Below, in pieces: positions 1-6,516 of a DNA stretch of 13,168 nt. Source of the DNA: an uncultured Lachnospiraceae bacterium (GTDB lineage Bacteria > Bacillota > Clostridia > Lachnospirales > Lachnospiraceae); contig CAMQOJ010000057.1 of assembly GCA_947003375.1 (NCBI GenBank), positions 1 through 13,168 of the forward strand. Reading direction: 5' to 3'. The translations under genes were made by a program, and so were the position numbers. The notes under the pieces were generated by a model. The model did no database searches. It was not told the origin of the DNA and saw only the letters and a list, made by a program, of their open reading frames with translations. Numbering within the stretch: the stretch's first letter is position 1; each line of letters starts with the position of its first letter.

Positions 1-115
1 ACGCCTGCACCAGTTCCTGCTTCAGCGGATGCACATACTCCGCATGGAGAAAACCGATTGTCTCATTTTTTCTGTCAAATGTGAAATGCAGGTCAAAATT
101 GTTGTATTTTTTCAT
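1..115 (-). CDS. Partial CDS, N-terminus of an unidentified protein
   Basis: An open frame starts at an ATG at 115-113 and runs off the left edge, giving 38 codons. It begins MKKYNNFDLHFTFD and continues with mixed charged and aromatic residues (IGFLHAEYVHP is readable). There is no signal peptide or membrane segment in the visible part, so the product is probably cytosolic. A ribosome binding site, GAGGAA, lies about 6 bases upstream of the ATG, and a plausible promoter sits at 165-192. The gene follows the histidine kinase on the same strand with a gap of about 210 bases, so it is probably a separate transcription unit. I do not recognise the family from this fragment. Confidence 0.6.
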   Translation of the reverse strand, partial: MKKYNNFDLHFTFDRKNETIGFLHAEYVHPLKQELVQA

Positions 116-164
116 TCAGTTTCCTCGCAGTTCCTTTTGAGAGGTTTTTTCGTTTCTTATCACC

Positions 165-192
165 ATTTTATCATAGAATGCAGGGATTGCAA
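165..192 (-). promoter_or_regulatory. Putative sigma-A promoter for the partial left-edge gene
   Basis: On the minus strand a TTGCAA -35 element (187-192) is separated by 16 bases from a TAAAAT -10 element (165-170). It lies about 50 bases upstream of the ATG at 115. The spacing is one short of optimal and each hexamer has mismatches, so this is a moderate candidate. Confidence 0.4.
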
Positions 193-325
193 CTATTTCG
201 GGCCCTGTGTAACGTATAGGCCGTCAGCGGTTATTACGATTGGAAGCAATCCAAGCATAGTTTTTGCAGAATAATCAATATAGCTCTGATGGCACGGATC
301 TGAAATTGGGCTGCCAGCAACTTTC

Positions 326-1642
326 TTAATCTTTCGGCAATTCCTCGAGCTGCTCCTCCGAGACGAAGAGCAGTTCTATCCGAAACCGTCCGTCTTCCTG
401 CCGGACCCTGCAGCTTCCGCCCATCTTCTCCATCATGCTGCCCACGCTCTGTATGCCGATACATGTGCTCTCCGCCTGCTCGCCGCCCTGTCTCACAGCA
501 TTCTCAAAGGAGAATCCCGCCAGCTTCCTGTCCTGAAATGCCCTTACCTCCACAGGCTCCCCGTCATCGGCATATTTTACGATATTTGACGCCACATTGT
601 CCATGATGCGGGTCAGGTAGTCCGTACAGACCCTTGTCCTGCACCGGGGCCAGTCCAGCCGGGCTTCCACCCGGAACCCCCTCTGTTCCAGATAGCTGCA
701 CAACTCCGAAATCAAATCATAGAACAGGACCTTGAAGGAATCCGGCTCTTCCAGGACGATCTGCGTCTCTCCCGTCACCATGGAATATTCAAAGAGATGG
801 TCTGTCAGATGCTTCATCCGGCCGGCTTTCCGCTCTATCTTCTCGATATATTCCCTCATCTGTTCCTCGCTATTGTACTTCCCTTTTTTCAGGATTTCCG
901 TGTACAGCATGATGGATGTCACCGGAGTCCTCAGGTCATGGGACATCTCCGTGACAATCCGCTGGTTCTCCCGCATCATCGCCGTCTCCCTGTCTATCAG
1001 GCTGCGGAAAGACTCCCTCATGCAGTCCAGCCCCTCCGCCAGGCTCCCCAGCTCGTCCCGGCCCCGCACCGTAATCCTGTAGTCCAGGCTGCCGCTCTCC
1101 AGCATCCTGATTTCATTGCTCAGCAGCGAGATATACTTCATCTTCGTGCGGATGCCCAACAGGAAAATCGTCAAAAATATCAGCACGGACAGCAAAATCG
1201 CTCCCAACATGGCGTAATTGTAGAACTGATAGGCATAGTTCCCCATGATGCTCACTTTGGCCGCGCCATCTGCGAATGTGATGGGATAGAAATTCTCCCA
1301 GCCATACTCATAGGCTTCGATTTCCTCCTCCCACATCTCCTGCTCCGGATAATCCGAATCGAAGACAATTTTGTCATCCTTATAGACACAGACAGAGAGC
1401 ACTTTCTGTCCCTTCACCCAGGCCAACAGGACTCCCGCATCCTTAGACTCCAGCCCGTTCCTGTCGATATAGCTCTGCAGTCTGTCCACATAGGACTGAT
1501 CCCTGTTCCTGATATAGTCCGAATTGTAGCAATAACGTTCCACTGCATATGTCCCTGCGTAGTTCAAGCCCCAGAAAGCCAGGAGGGCCGCTGCGGAAGC
1601 CGCTGCCAGAAGCAGCAGCAGCTGGAAGTACATCGATTTCAT
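326..1642 (-). CDS. Membrane sensor histidine kinase (HAMP, HisKA) of a two-component system
   Basis: This is the sensor partner of the response regulator just upstream. I chose the ATG at 1642, one base after the regulator's TAA stop, because longer readings overlap the regulator and translational coupling is typical. The 438-residue product has a membrane segment at about 5-29, an extracytoplasmic sensor region of about 110 residues, a second membrane segment at about 144-164, a HAMP linker at about 165-218, and an H-box SHDLRTP with phospho-acceptor His235. An N-box-like DNVASN follows at 348-353. The ATP lid is unusual: the canonical DxGxG box is replaced by FENAV (379-383), and the second glycine box reads IGIQSVG (395-401). 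From memory, similar degenerate lids occur in other Lachnospiraceae kinases, so loss of function is not implied. It presumably phosphorylates Asp53 of its partner. The signal is unknown. Confidence 0.93.
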   Translation of the reverse strand: MKSMYFQLLLLLAAASAAALLAFWGLNYAGTYAVERYCYNSDYIRNRDQSYVDRLQSYIDRNGLESKDAGVLLAWVKGQKVLSVCVYKDDKIVFDSDYPEQEMWEEEIEAYEYGWENFYPITFADGAAKVSIMGNYAYQFYNYAMLGAILLSVLIFLTIFLLGIRTKMKYISLLSNEIRMLESGSLDYRITVRGRDELGSLAEGLDCMRESFRSLIDRETAMMRENQRIVTEMSHDLRTPVTSIMLYTEILKKGKYNSEEQMREYIEKIERKAGRMKHLTDHLFEYSMVTGETQIVLEEPDSFKVLFYDLISELCSYLEQRGFRVEARLDWPRCRTRVCTDYLTRIMDNVASNIVKYADDGEPVEVRAFQDRKLAGFSFENAVRQGGEQAESTCIGIQSVGSMMEKMGGSCRVRQEDGRFRIELLFVSEEQLEELPKD

Positions 1643-1643
1643 C

Positions 1644-2360
1644 TTACCGGCTATCCACGTCAAATTTGTACCCCTTTCCCCATACTGTCCTGATGATTTT
1701 GGGATTCTGCGGATCTTTCTCAATCTTTACCCGCAGCTTCCGGATGTGCACCATCACCGTACCGTTGCAGGAGTAGAAATACGGCTCCTGCCACACGCTC
1801 TCATACAGGTTCTGGGCCGAGAATATCTTCCTGGGATGCCGCATCATCAACAGCAGCATATGGTATTCAATGTCCGACATCTCCCGCGCCGCTCCGTCTA
1901 CAAAGACCTCATTGAATTCCCTGTGTATCCTGATTCCGCCCATCTCCAGATAGTTTTCCTTCTCCTCCCCGGTTCCGGAAGCCTTCCCCATGTAGACATG
2001 ATACCGGCGCAGCAGAGCCTTCACCCTGCCCAGGAGCTCCGCGTAGGAAAATGGCTTGGCCAGATAGTCGTCCCCTCCTGCCATCAGGCCGATCAGCTTG
2101 TCGGATTCCTGGGCTTTTGCCGTCAGGAACAACACCGGGACATTGGACACTTTCCTGATTTCCTCGCAGGTCCTTAGCCCCGACATGCCCGGCATCATCA
2201 CGTCCAGTATGACCAGATCGGTCTCCTCCCTCAACAGTTCCAGCCCTTTCCTCCCGTTTTCGGCTTCCTCCACGCCATAATTTTCGCTTTCCAAAAGGAT
2301 GCGCACGCCCTCTCGGATGTCTGCGTCGTCTTCAATAATCAATACATGCTCTCTGCCCAT
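1644..2360 (-). CDS. OmpR/PhoB-family DNA-binding response regulator
   Basis: The 238-residue product has the full length expected for this family. The receiver domain (about 4-118) shows the acidic pair Asp11/Asp12, phospho-acceptor Asp53 in LVILDVMMPG, the switch Thr80 and the conserved Lys102 in the AKPF motif. A winged-helix DNA-binding domain occupies about 138-236, with a recognition helix around 198-212 and the typical terminal VWGKGYKF hairpin. The ATG at 2360 is preceded by GACGAGG at a spacing of about 8 bases. A TTTACA-N17-TATCTT promoter lies just upstream, and the histidine kinase follows one base after the stop, so the pair is a bicistronic unit. The direct-repeat hexamers upstream of the two lipoprotein genes suit its DNA-binding mode, which makes those genes its likely targets. 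That regulatory link is inferred. Confidence 0.95.
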   Translation of the reverse strand: MGREHVLIIEDDADIREGVRILLESENYGVEEAENGRKGLELLREETDLVILDVMMPGMSGLRTCEEIRKVSNVPVLFLTAKAQESDKLIGLMAGGDDYLAKPFSYAELLGRVKALLRRYHVYMGKASGTGEEKENYLEMGGIRIHREFNEVFVDGAAREMSDIEYHMLLLMMRHPRKIFSAQNLYESVWQEPYFYSCNGTVMVHIRKLRVKIEKDPQNPKIIRTVWGKGYKFDVDSR

Positions 2361-2397
2361 ACGCTATACCTCGTCCCGCTTTCAGTTCCTGCCATAA

Positions 2398-2426
2398 AAG
2401 ATACCAAATTTACCATGTTCTGTAAA
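2398..2426 (-). promoter_or_regulatory. Putative sigma-A promoter for the response regulator and kinase
   Basis: On the minus strand TTTACA (2421-2426) and TATCTT (2398-2403) are separated by exactly 17 bases. They lie about 40 bases before the regulator's ATG, with no gene between. The near-consensus -35 and ideal spacing suggest basal, activator-independent expression of the two-component pair. I do not see the TTMAGR repeats here, so autoregulation through them is not supported. Confidence 0.6.
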
Positions 2427-2451
2427 GGTAAAAATCAATCCTCTCATACCG

Positions 2452-2485
2452 GAAGCGGACTGCATATTTCCCCGCAGCCCGCTTC
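2452..2485 (-). terminator. Strong hairpin between the repeat lipoprotein and the regulator
   Basis: Arms 2452-2463 and 2474-2485 form a 12-bp stem with one G-U pair in the minus-strand RNA and a 10-base loop. It lies about 85 bases after the stop of the repeat lipoprotein and just upstream of the regulator's -35 element, which is where a terminator separating the two units would sit. The only T-run is about 16 bases further on (TTTTT at 2431-2435), so it is not a textbook intrinsic terminator. It could instead be an mRNA-stabilising or attenuating structure. Confidence 0.4.
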
Positions 2486-2568
2486 TTGCCGTAACCCCTT
2501 ATCCCCAAAACCTCGTCTCAAGTCCCGCGTCTGCCGCCGGATACATGATTCTTTCTCTCCGGCCAGCC

Positions 2569-3234
2569 TTATTTGCCGGTCCTGGTTCCTGTGCCGCCTC
2601 CTTTCTGCCCCGATTCCTTGGGCGCCTGAGTGGCCTCCGGCTTCCCGTCTTTGTCCGCCTGACCTCCGGCCGTTCCGGTGCCTGCCGGATCCTTTTCTCC
2701 CGGTTTCTCACCAGTCGGCGCTCCGGTCTCACCAGGCTTCTCTTCCGGTTTCTTGTCTGCGCCCGCTCCGGTCTCGCCAGGCTTCTGCTCCGGCTTTCCT
2801 TCTTCCGGCTTCTTGTCGGCGCCCGCTCCGGTCTCGCCAGGCTTCTGCTCCGGCTTTCCTTCTTCCGGCTTCTTGTCGGCGCCCGCTCCGGTCTCGCCAA
2901 GCTCCTGCTCCGGTTTTCCTTCTTCCGGCTTCTTGTCTGCGCCCGCTCCGGCACTTCCCTGATTCTGCCCCGGCTTATCCTGCTTGTTTACATTCCCGGT
3001 CTCCGGTTTCCGGTTCGCCTCTGCCTTTTTGTTGTCTTTCTTCTCCTCCTTCTTGCCGGTCTTATTGTCCTTCTTCGTGTCTTTCTTTTCCACGGATTCC
3101 TGGACATTCGGTTTCCGGGGCGTCCCCCCGCCCTTGCCTCCGCAGGCCGCCATGGACAGCGCCATCATTGCCACCATGCACAATATCGTGCATTTCTTTA
3201 CGATACCCTTCATTTTGTTCTGTCTGTTCATCAT
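2569..3234 (-). CDS. Low-complexity lipoprotein with 20-residue tandem repeats
   Basis: The 221-residue product starts at an ATG at 3234 preceded by AAAGGAG at a spacing of about 8 bases. A short signal peptide ends in the lipobox-like LSMAAC, predicting lipid attachment at Cys31 and an outer-membrane-leaflet-facing anchor on the cytoplasmic membrane. The remainder is almost entirely Lys, Glu, Pro, Gly, Gln, Ala and Thr. From about residue 97 there are three 20-residue repeats of the type GAGADKKPEEGKPEQ plus a five-residue linker, then a 15-residue truncated copy. No enzymatic domain is visible. Such Pro/Lys/Glu-rich regions usually act as flexible spacers through or along the cell wall. That role, and any ligand, is inferred. 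The gene lies between the small protein and the two-component genes and has its own upstream operator array. Copy number of the repeat may vary between strains. Confidence 0.8.
   Translation of the reverse strand: MMNRQNKMKGIVKKCTILCMVAMMALSMAACGGKGGGTPRKPNVQESVEKKDTKKDNKTGKKEEKKDNKKAEANRKPETGNVNKQDKPGQNQGSAGAGADKKPEEGKPEQELGETGAGADKKPEEGKPEQKPGETGAGADKKPEEGKPEQKPGETGAGADKKPEEKPGETGAPTGEKPGEKDPAGTGTAGGQADKDGKPEATQAPKESGQKGGGTGTRTGK
2720..2951. repeat. 60-bp tandem repeat array inside the lipoprotein gene
   Basis: Units 2761-2820 and 2821-2880 are identical across all 60 bases. Unit 2881-2940 differs at four positions, and a 45-bp truncated copy occupies about 2716-2760, with a short remnant after 2941. 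The period is a multiple of three, so the repeats encode a 20-residue peptide repeat. It also keeps several other reading frames open on both strands, which creates spurious long ORFs. The perfect identity of two units points to recent duplication by slippage or unequal recombination. Confidence 0.95.
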
Positions 3235-3378
3235 ATCCGTCTCTCCTTTCGACTCTCTTTTGTGGTTTCTCTATGTCAACAGGTGATGGGGCACCTGCAA
3301 CCCTGCACTCTCCTTTCCCGCATATTTCAAAGTCGTCATTGCTGTGTTCCCTTTGATGTATCTATTCTCTCACAGCAG

Positions 3379-3416
3379 CCTTAATGGTTCCTGAAAAGAA
3401 TCTGAACAAATCTTAA
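3379..3416 (-). promoter_or_regulatory. Operator array: four TTMAGR direct repeats upstream of the repeat lipoprotein
   Basis: On the minus strand four hexamers occur in a row: TTAAGA (3411-3416), TTCAGA (3401-3406), TTCAGG (3390-3395) and TTAAGG (3379-3384). Their starts are 10, 11 and 11 bases apart, about one helical turn each, so all sit on the same DNA face. This is the typical architecture for tandem OmpR-family dimers. The array is about 145 bases upstream of the lipoprotein ATG at 3234, with a possible weak -10 (TAGATA) shortly downstream. A related array precedes the large lipoprotein. Binding by the adjacent response regulator is inferred. Confidence 0.6.
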
Positions 3417-3422
3417 CGCCAA

Positions 3423-3815
3423 TCACCTCATCTTCCCTTTCTTCTTCAGGACGCGCTCATACTGTTGTCTGGTAATCTGTTTATCAGCATAGAGCTGCCG
3501 CAGCTTTGACCGGGAGTACCCTGACAGGACTGCTTCTGATATCTGTCCATTGGACTCCGCGATGACCTTTTTCCCGGGGGACGCTCCGGCATCCCCTTTG
3601 TCTCCCAGTCTGCTTCCCGCCTGGCTCAGCTCCAGGGTATCTCCATTCCTGGATACGGCCTTGTATTTCCGTTCGCTGTTCTTCCCCATGCAGCCGTAGC
3701 CCTTTTCAATCTTCTCGCGTCTTCTGTCCGCTCCATCCGTATTCTTTTTTTGGGTTTCCGTTTTCTCTGTGGCTATGGTCTTCTCCAGGCCTACTTCTAT
3801 TATCCTGTTGCTCAC
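3423..3815 (-). CDS. Small charged hypothetical protein with SHOCT-like C-terminus
   Basis: The 130-residue product starts at a GTG (3815-3813) preceded by GGGAGGAA at about 6 bases, a strong ribosome binding site that fixes the start. There is no signal peptide, membrane segment or lipobox, so it is predicted cytosolic. The first half is rich in Lys, Glu and Arg. A short ordered stretch, GDTLELSQAG, lies at 58-67. The last 35 residues (about 97-126) resemble the short SHOCT-type helical hairpin: a SxxKLxxLY helix, an ITRQQYE turn and a basic end. It follows the large lipoprotein by 40 bases and is probably co-transcribed with it. I do not recognise a specific family and assign no function. 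It could be an oligomerisation or adaptor module for the signalling locus. Confidence 0.65.
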   Translation of the reverse strand: MSNRIIEVGLEKTIATEKTETQKKNTDGADRRREKIEKGYGCMGKNSERKYKAVSRNGDTLELSQAGSRLGDKGDAGASPGKKVIAESNGQISEAVLSGYSRSKLRQLYADKQITRQQYERVLKKKGKMR

Positions 3816-3855
3816 TCTGATTCCTCCCTGTCACTCTTCTGAAATTTACAGTGCG

Positions 3856-4455
3856 TCAGCGATTCTCGTTTACATATAGGCTGACTCTGCTCTGAATCTG
3901 TCTGGCGATGTCTTCCAGGGTCCTGTCCCCGGAGAAATACGCGGCTGCCTCCTCTGTTATGATTTTGGTGATATTCTCGTCCTGATAGTTTACGGAACTG
4001 GTAGCATTATACAGCTCCATGAATCGGTCATAGTCCTCCTGGGAGGGTCTGGGAAGCTCTATCTCTACAGAGTCCGAAATCCAGGCTTTTCCCAAAGGCA
4101 GCGGGATGGGATTCCCGTTCTCGTCCAGAACCTGCTTTCCCTCCTCATCCACCTGGTACTGGGGCTCCATGGCTTTCCTGACTGCGAATTCAAAGTCCGC
4201 CTTGTTGGTGGGCATCATGTCGGAATGATTGTTCTCCTCTGTCAGCCTGGGCAGCAGCAGTCTGCGCATGAATATCCAGGCACCTTCTTTGTCCCTGCAC
4301 TTGCCGGACATGGCCAGCCCGGCGCTGTGACAGAATGTGCTCCCCGTGCTGCCGTCCTCCCTGGGGTATCCTATAAAGGAAATGTCCCCGCCAAAGGCCG
4401 CCTTGTACTCCTGATAAGTCCATCCAAGGTCATACAGCGTAATCTGGGCCAGCAT
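3856..4455 (-). CDS. C-terminal fragment of the interrupted solute-binding lipoprotein
   Basis: This is the in-frame continuation of the large lipoprotein beyond the TAG at 4513-4515. The frame is open from 4512 to the stop at 3856; the first internal ATG is at 4455, giving 199 residues. The sequence looks like the C-terminal lobe of an extracellular solute-binding protein: a SAGLAMSGKCRDKEGAWIF segment of the kind found in MalE-like proteins, where a Lys-Glu-Ala-Trp helix follows the hinge strands, and a terminal helix (residues about 165-195). No good ribosome binding site precedes the ATG at 4455 and no signal peptide is present, so independent translation would not give an exported protein. 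It is most simply half of a broken gene, or the product of readthrough of the TAG. Confidence 0.7.
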   Translation of the reverse strand: MLAQITLYDLGWTYQEYKAAFGGDISFIGYPREDGSTGSTFCHSAGLAMSGKCRDKEGAWIFMRRLLLPRLTEENNHSDMMPTNKADFEFAVRKAMEPQYQVDEEGKQVLDENGNPIPLPLGKAWISDSVEIELPRPSQEDYDRFMELYNATSSVNYQDENITKIITEEAAAYFSGDRTLEDIARQIQSRVSLYVNENR

Positions 4456-4512
4456 CTGCTTCCTGCTCAGGATACGGGAGCTGTCGCTCTCATAGGTCTC
4501 TTCCTGATTCTG

Positions 4513-4515
4513 CTA
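4513..4515 (-). other. In-frame amber codon splitting the lipoprotein gene
   Basis: The codons read GAT GAA CTG TAG CAG AAT CAG on the minus strand. The frame stays open and protein-like on both sides, with no frameshift, so one substitution (for example CAG to TAG) explains it. TAG also ends folD and the GNAT-kinase gene in this window, so general TAG reassignment is unlikely. Confidence 0.85.
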
Positions 4516-6243
4516 CAGTTCATCGCTGCCCGGGAAGCTGCCGCAGAATTCCAGCAGGGCCTTGAAGCCATCGCTGTCGAAGCTGCACTCTCCTTTCGTC
4601 CAGTCCACGAAACTTCCCATGCTCTGGTACAGCACAGTCTGCAGCATGCTCTCCCTGGTATCGTACATCCCGAAGATGGCGCAGCCTTCCGGCATCTTTT
4701 TCCTGGCCTCTTTCAGGTCATGAAGCGTCCAGCTCATCCGGTCCCCCACCACCTCTCTGGCCCCTGCCACGGTCTGAATGCCGAAGTTCTCGAATATCTG
4801 GAACAGCTTTCCGTCCTGCTGCGCGGCTTCGAATACCTTCTCCATAAGCTTTTCCCGGCCGATCTCCTTATCCTTTTCGATGAAAGGCCACAAATCCTCC
4901 AAAAGTCCCTTGGCTCCATACTGGCGTATGGGCAACGCCCCCATGTCGAGAATGTCCGGCCCGTTGCCCGCCATCATGTCCATGTTCAGCCTGGCAATCC
5001 CCGCGGCATTGTCATCGCCTGTGTTCAGCTGGCTGTAGTCCCTGACCTCGATGCGGTACTTGTCATTGGTTTTATTGAAATCTATGATTTTTCTGCGCAT
5101 CTCCCAGCTGAGCCCCGCAGTGCCGTAAGTCAACGTCGTCTTCTCCGGCAGGGATGACCTGTCAGTGGGAGTCATCAGCACCAGCTCGTACTTCGCCGTA
5201 TCCAGCTCCCACTTCCGGCTGACTGCCGCCACTCTGCCGTCCTCCAGAGGGAAGTAGAAGTTGATGTCGTCCTGATTGATATCGGAATCCACCCATGAGA
5301 ACAGTTTCTCCCCCTCTTTGGCGCCTGACCTGCAGCCATATACCGTATCTCCGTTCTGATAATAGAACTGATAGGCCCCTCGGCCGGGCTGTATGCCATA
5401 GGCATTCAGAGGCATGGGATATTCTGCCCCCAGGGCTTTCTTTTTCGGGTCGATGGTCTTCAGCACATTGTCCGAGGTCTGGGTTTCCTCATTGTAAGAA
5501 GAACAGATCATGCCCAGGGTGCCGTCCCCCATGGGCGTCAATGCGCCTGTCATGTCTTTGCCCTCCACCGTGAACAGCACCTGCAGCCCGGGATCCAGAG
5601 CGAATATCTTCTTCTCCGTTACGGCATAGATGTTGCCGTCCCGGTCGAAGGCTGTGCTGTAGACAGTATCCACATCCAGTTTCTGCGCCAGCCCGCTGAT
5701 ATCGACGCGCTTCAGTTCTTTCCCTGTGGCATCCAGCTGCCGTCGGATCACAGTCTCCTGGATATCGCTCTGGTACTGCCATTTATCGTCCGTCTCCTCA
5801 TTGAATCCCTCAGGGAGCTGGAAGGTGTAGCTGTACACATTCTCCGTGACCCACAGGGTGCCCTCTGTCCCCACAGAGAGTTCCTGGATGCTTACATTTC
5901 CCTCCGTCCCCTCCGGAAGAGGCACCGGCTGGTACTGCTCCAGCTTCACGGCCTCTCCGCCCTCCAGCGGTATCCTGTAGAGGAAGCTCACATAATTGGC
6001 CGCTGCGCTGTCTGCCGGAACCGCTTCATTTGCATTGGCTGCCAGATATATGTTCCGGCTGTCCGCACAGCCAGCGCTGAGGCCCTCCGCCTCCAGCTTG
6101 AGCTCCGTAAATTTCGGCACATACACCGTGCCGGACAGCCGGCTCTCCTTCTCCTTTTCCCTGCTGCCGCAGGCAGTCAGCCCCAGGGAAAGAATCACGG
6201 CCAGCAGCGCGGCCCTTTTCCCTGATTTGTGTCCACACCACAT
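4513..6243 (-). CDS. Extracellular solute-binding lipoprotein, N-terminal 576 residues, interrupted by an in-frame TAG
   Basis: The ATG at 6243 is preceded by AAGGAGG at a spacing of 9 bases. A signal peptide ends in LGLTAC, predicting a lipidated Cys25 and surface location. Residues about 35-370 contain recurring short strands with motifs such as DSRNIYLAAN, GTLWVTENVY and DGNIYAVTEKKI, which suggest a beta-propeller-like domain. From about 375 the sequence turns into an MalE-type solute-binding domain (IIDFNKTNDKYRIEV, then NMDMMAGNGPDILDM). The domain is cut off at FPGSDEL by the TAG, and its missing half continues in the same frame to 3856. Without the stop the protein would be 795 residues. 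No ABC permease or ATPase genes are adjacent, so a role in surface sensing linked to the nearby two-component system is as likely as transport. Both roles are inferred. Confidence 0.85.
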   Translation of the reverse strand: MWCGHKSGKRAALLAVILSLGLTACGSREKEKESRLSGTVYVPKFTELKLEAEGLSAGCADSRNIYLAANANEAVPADSAAANYVSFLYRIPLEGGEAVKLEQYQPVPLPEGTEGNVSIQELSVGTEGTLWVTENVYSYTFQLPEGFNEETDDKWQYQSDIQETVIRRQLDATGKELKRVDISGLAQKLDVDTVYSTAFDRDGNIYAVTEKKIFALDPGLQVLFTVEGKDMTGALTPMGDGTLGMICSSYNEETQTSDNVLKTIDPKKKALGAEYPMPLNAYGIQPGRGAYQFYYQNGDTVYGCRSGAKEGEKLFSWVDSDINQDDINFYFPLEDGRVAAVSRKWELDTAKYELVLMTPTDRSSLPEKTTLTYGTAGLSWEMRRKIIDFNKTNDKYRIEVRDYSQLNTGDDNAAGIARLNMDMMAGNGPDILDMGALPIRQYGAKGLLEDLWPFIEKDKEIGREKLMEKVFEAAQQDGKLFQIFENFGIQTVAGAREVVGDRMSWTLHDLKEARKKMPEGCAIFGMYDTRESMLQTVLYQSMGSFVDWTKGECSFDSDGFKALLEFCGSFPGSDEL

Positions 6244-6296
6244 GATTGGATACCTCCTTGTATGTATTTCTCTATAAATCCAGCATACCTCCTGTT

Positions 6297-6335
6297 CCTT
6301 AATAGATTCCGGCTGTATTCCTTAACAAATCTAAA
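6297..6335 (-). promoter_or_regulatory. Operator array upstream of the large lipoprotein
   Basis: On the minus strand the hexamers TTTAGA (6330-6335), TTAAGG (6320-6325) and TTAAGG (6297-6302) occur. The first two are 10 bases apart, and the last is 23 bases further on, leaving room for one degenerate hexamer in phase near 6308-6314. The block GGCnTTA-GATTTGTT at the distal end closely matches the array at 3379-3416. It ends about 54 bases before the ATG at 6243, with a weak -10 (TATAGA) and no good -35, as expected for an activator-dependent promoter. The bound regulator is inferred to be the nearby OmpR-family protein. Confidence 0.55.
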
Positions 6336-6400
6336 GCCCCTGCCGCAGCCCCGCAAGCGCTTCCATCCAACCGGCTAGAAGCTGAAAAGGCTGAAAAATA

Positions 6401-6429
6401 TTGTATATTATTTCCACACATGCTATAAT
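6401..6429 (+). promoter_or_regulatory. Sigma-A promoter for the GNAT-kinase fusion gene
   Basis: TTGTAT (6401-6406) and a perfect TATAAT (6424-6429) are separated by exactly 17 bases, and a TGC triplet directly before the -10 gives an extended -10 element. The expected transcript start is near 6436, leaving a leader of about 80 bases before the ATG at 6517. This is the best promoter in the window and indicates constitutive expression. Confidence 0.75.
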
Positions 6430-6516
6430 TCCCTTATTCATTTTCATAGCGGTTCGTAAAGGGGATGCCGGCACGAGGAAATCGCAGAAACATGAAAAAA
6501 GGGGAGGTTGCAGACA

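Noticed and set aside
116..325. Possible small gene or RNA between the kinase and the left-edge gene
   Set aside because: No ORF with a ribosome binding site and no stable structured element was found; only a 5-bp hairpin near 239-252 is present.
797..1693. 298-residue plus-strand ORF opposite the histidine kinase
   Set aside because: The antisense frame is open because of GC-rich codon use. The minus strand has all the kinase motifs.
3280..3297. Small hairpin (6-bp stem CAGGTG/CACCTG) upstream of the repeat lipoprotein
   Set aside because: The stem is short, there is no T-run and it matches no riboswitch class I know, so chance is a sufficient explanation.
2346..3384. Plus-strand ORFs of 336 and 279 residues, and a 151-residue minus ORF, over the repeat lipoprotein
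   Set aside because: They are Ser/Pro/Arg-rich shadows kept open by repeats whose period is a multiple of three. None has a good ribosome binding site, and the minus-strand frame has a lipobox and a strong one.
4513..4515. Pyrrolysine or other TAG recoding
   Set aside because: TAG is the normal terminator of folD and of the GNAT-kinase gene, and no recoding element or special context is visible.
4225..5157. 310-residue plus-strand ORF opposite the solute-binding lipoprotein
   Set aside because: It is a shadow of the real gene, with no ribosome binding site and no recognisable domain.
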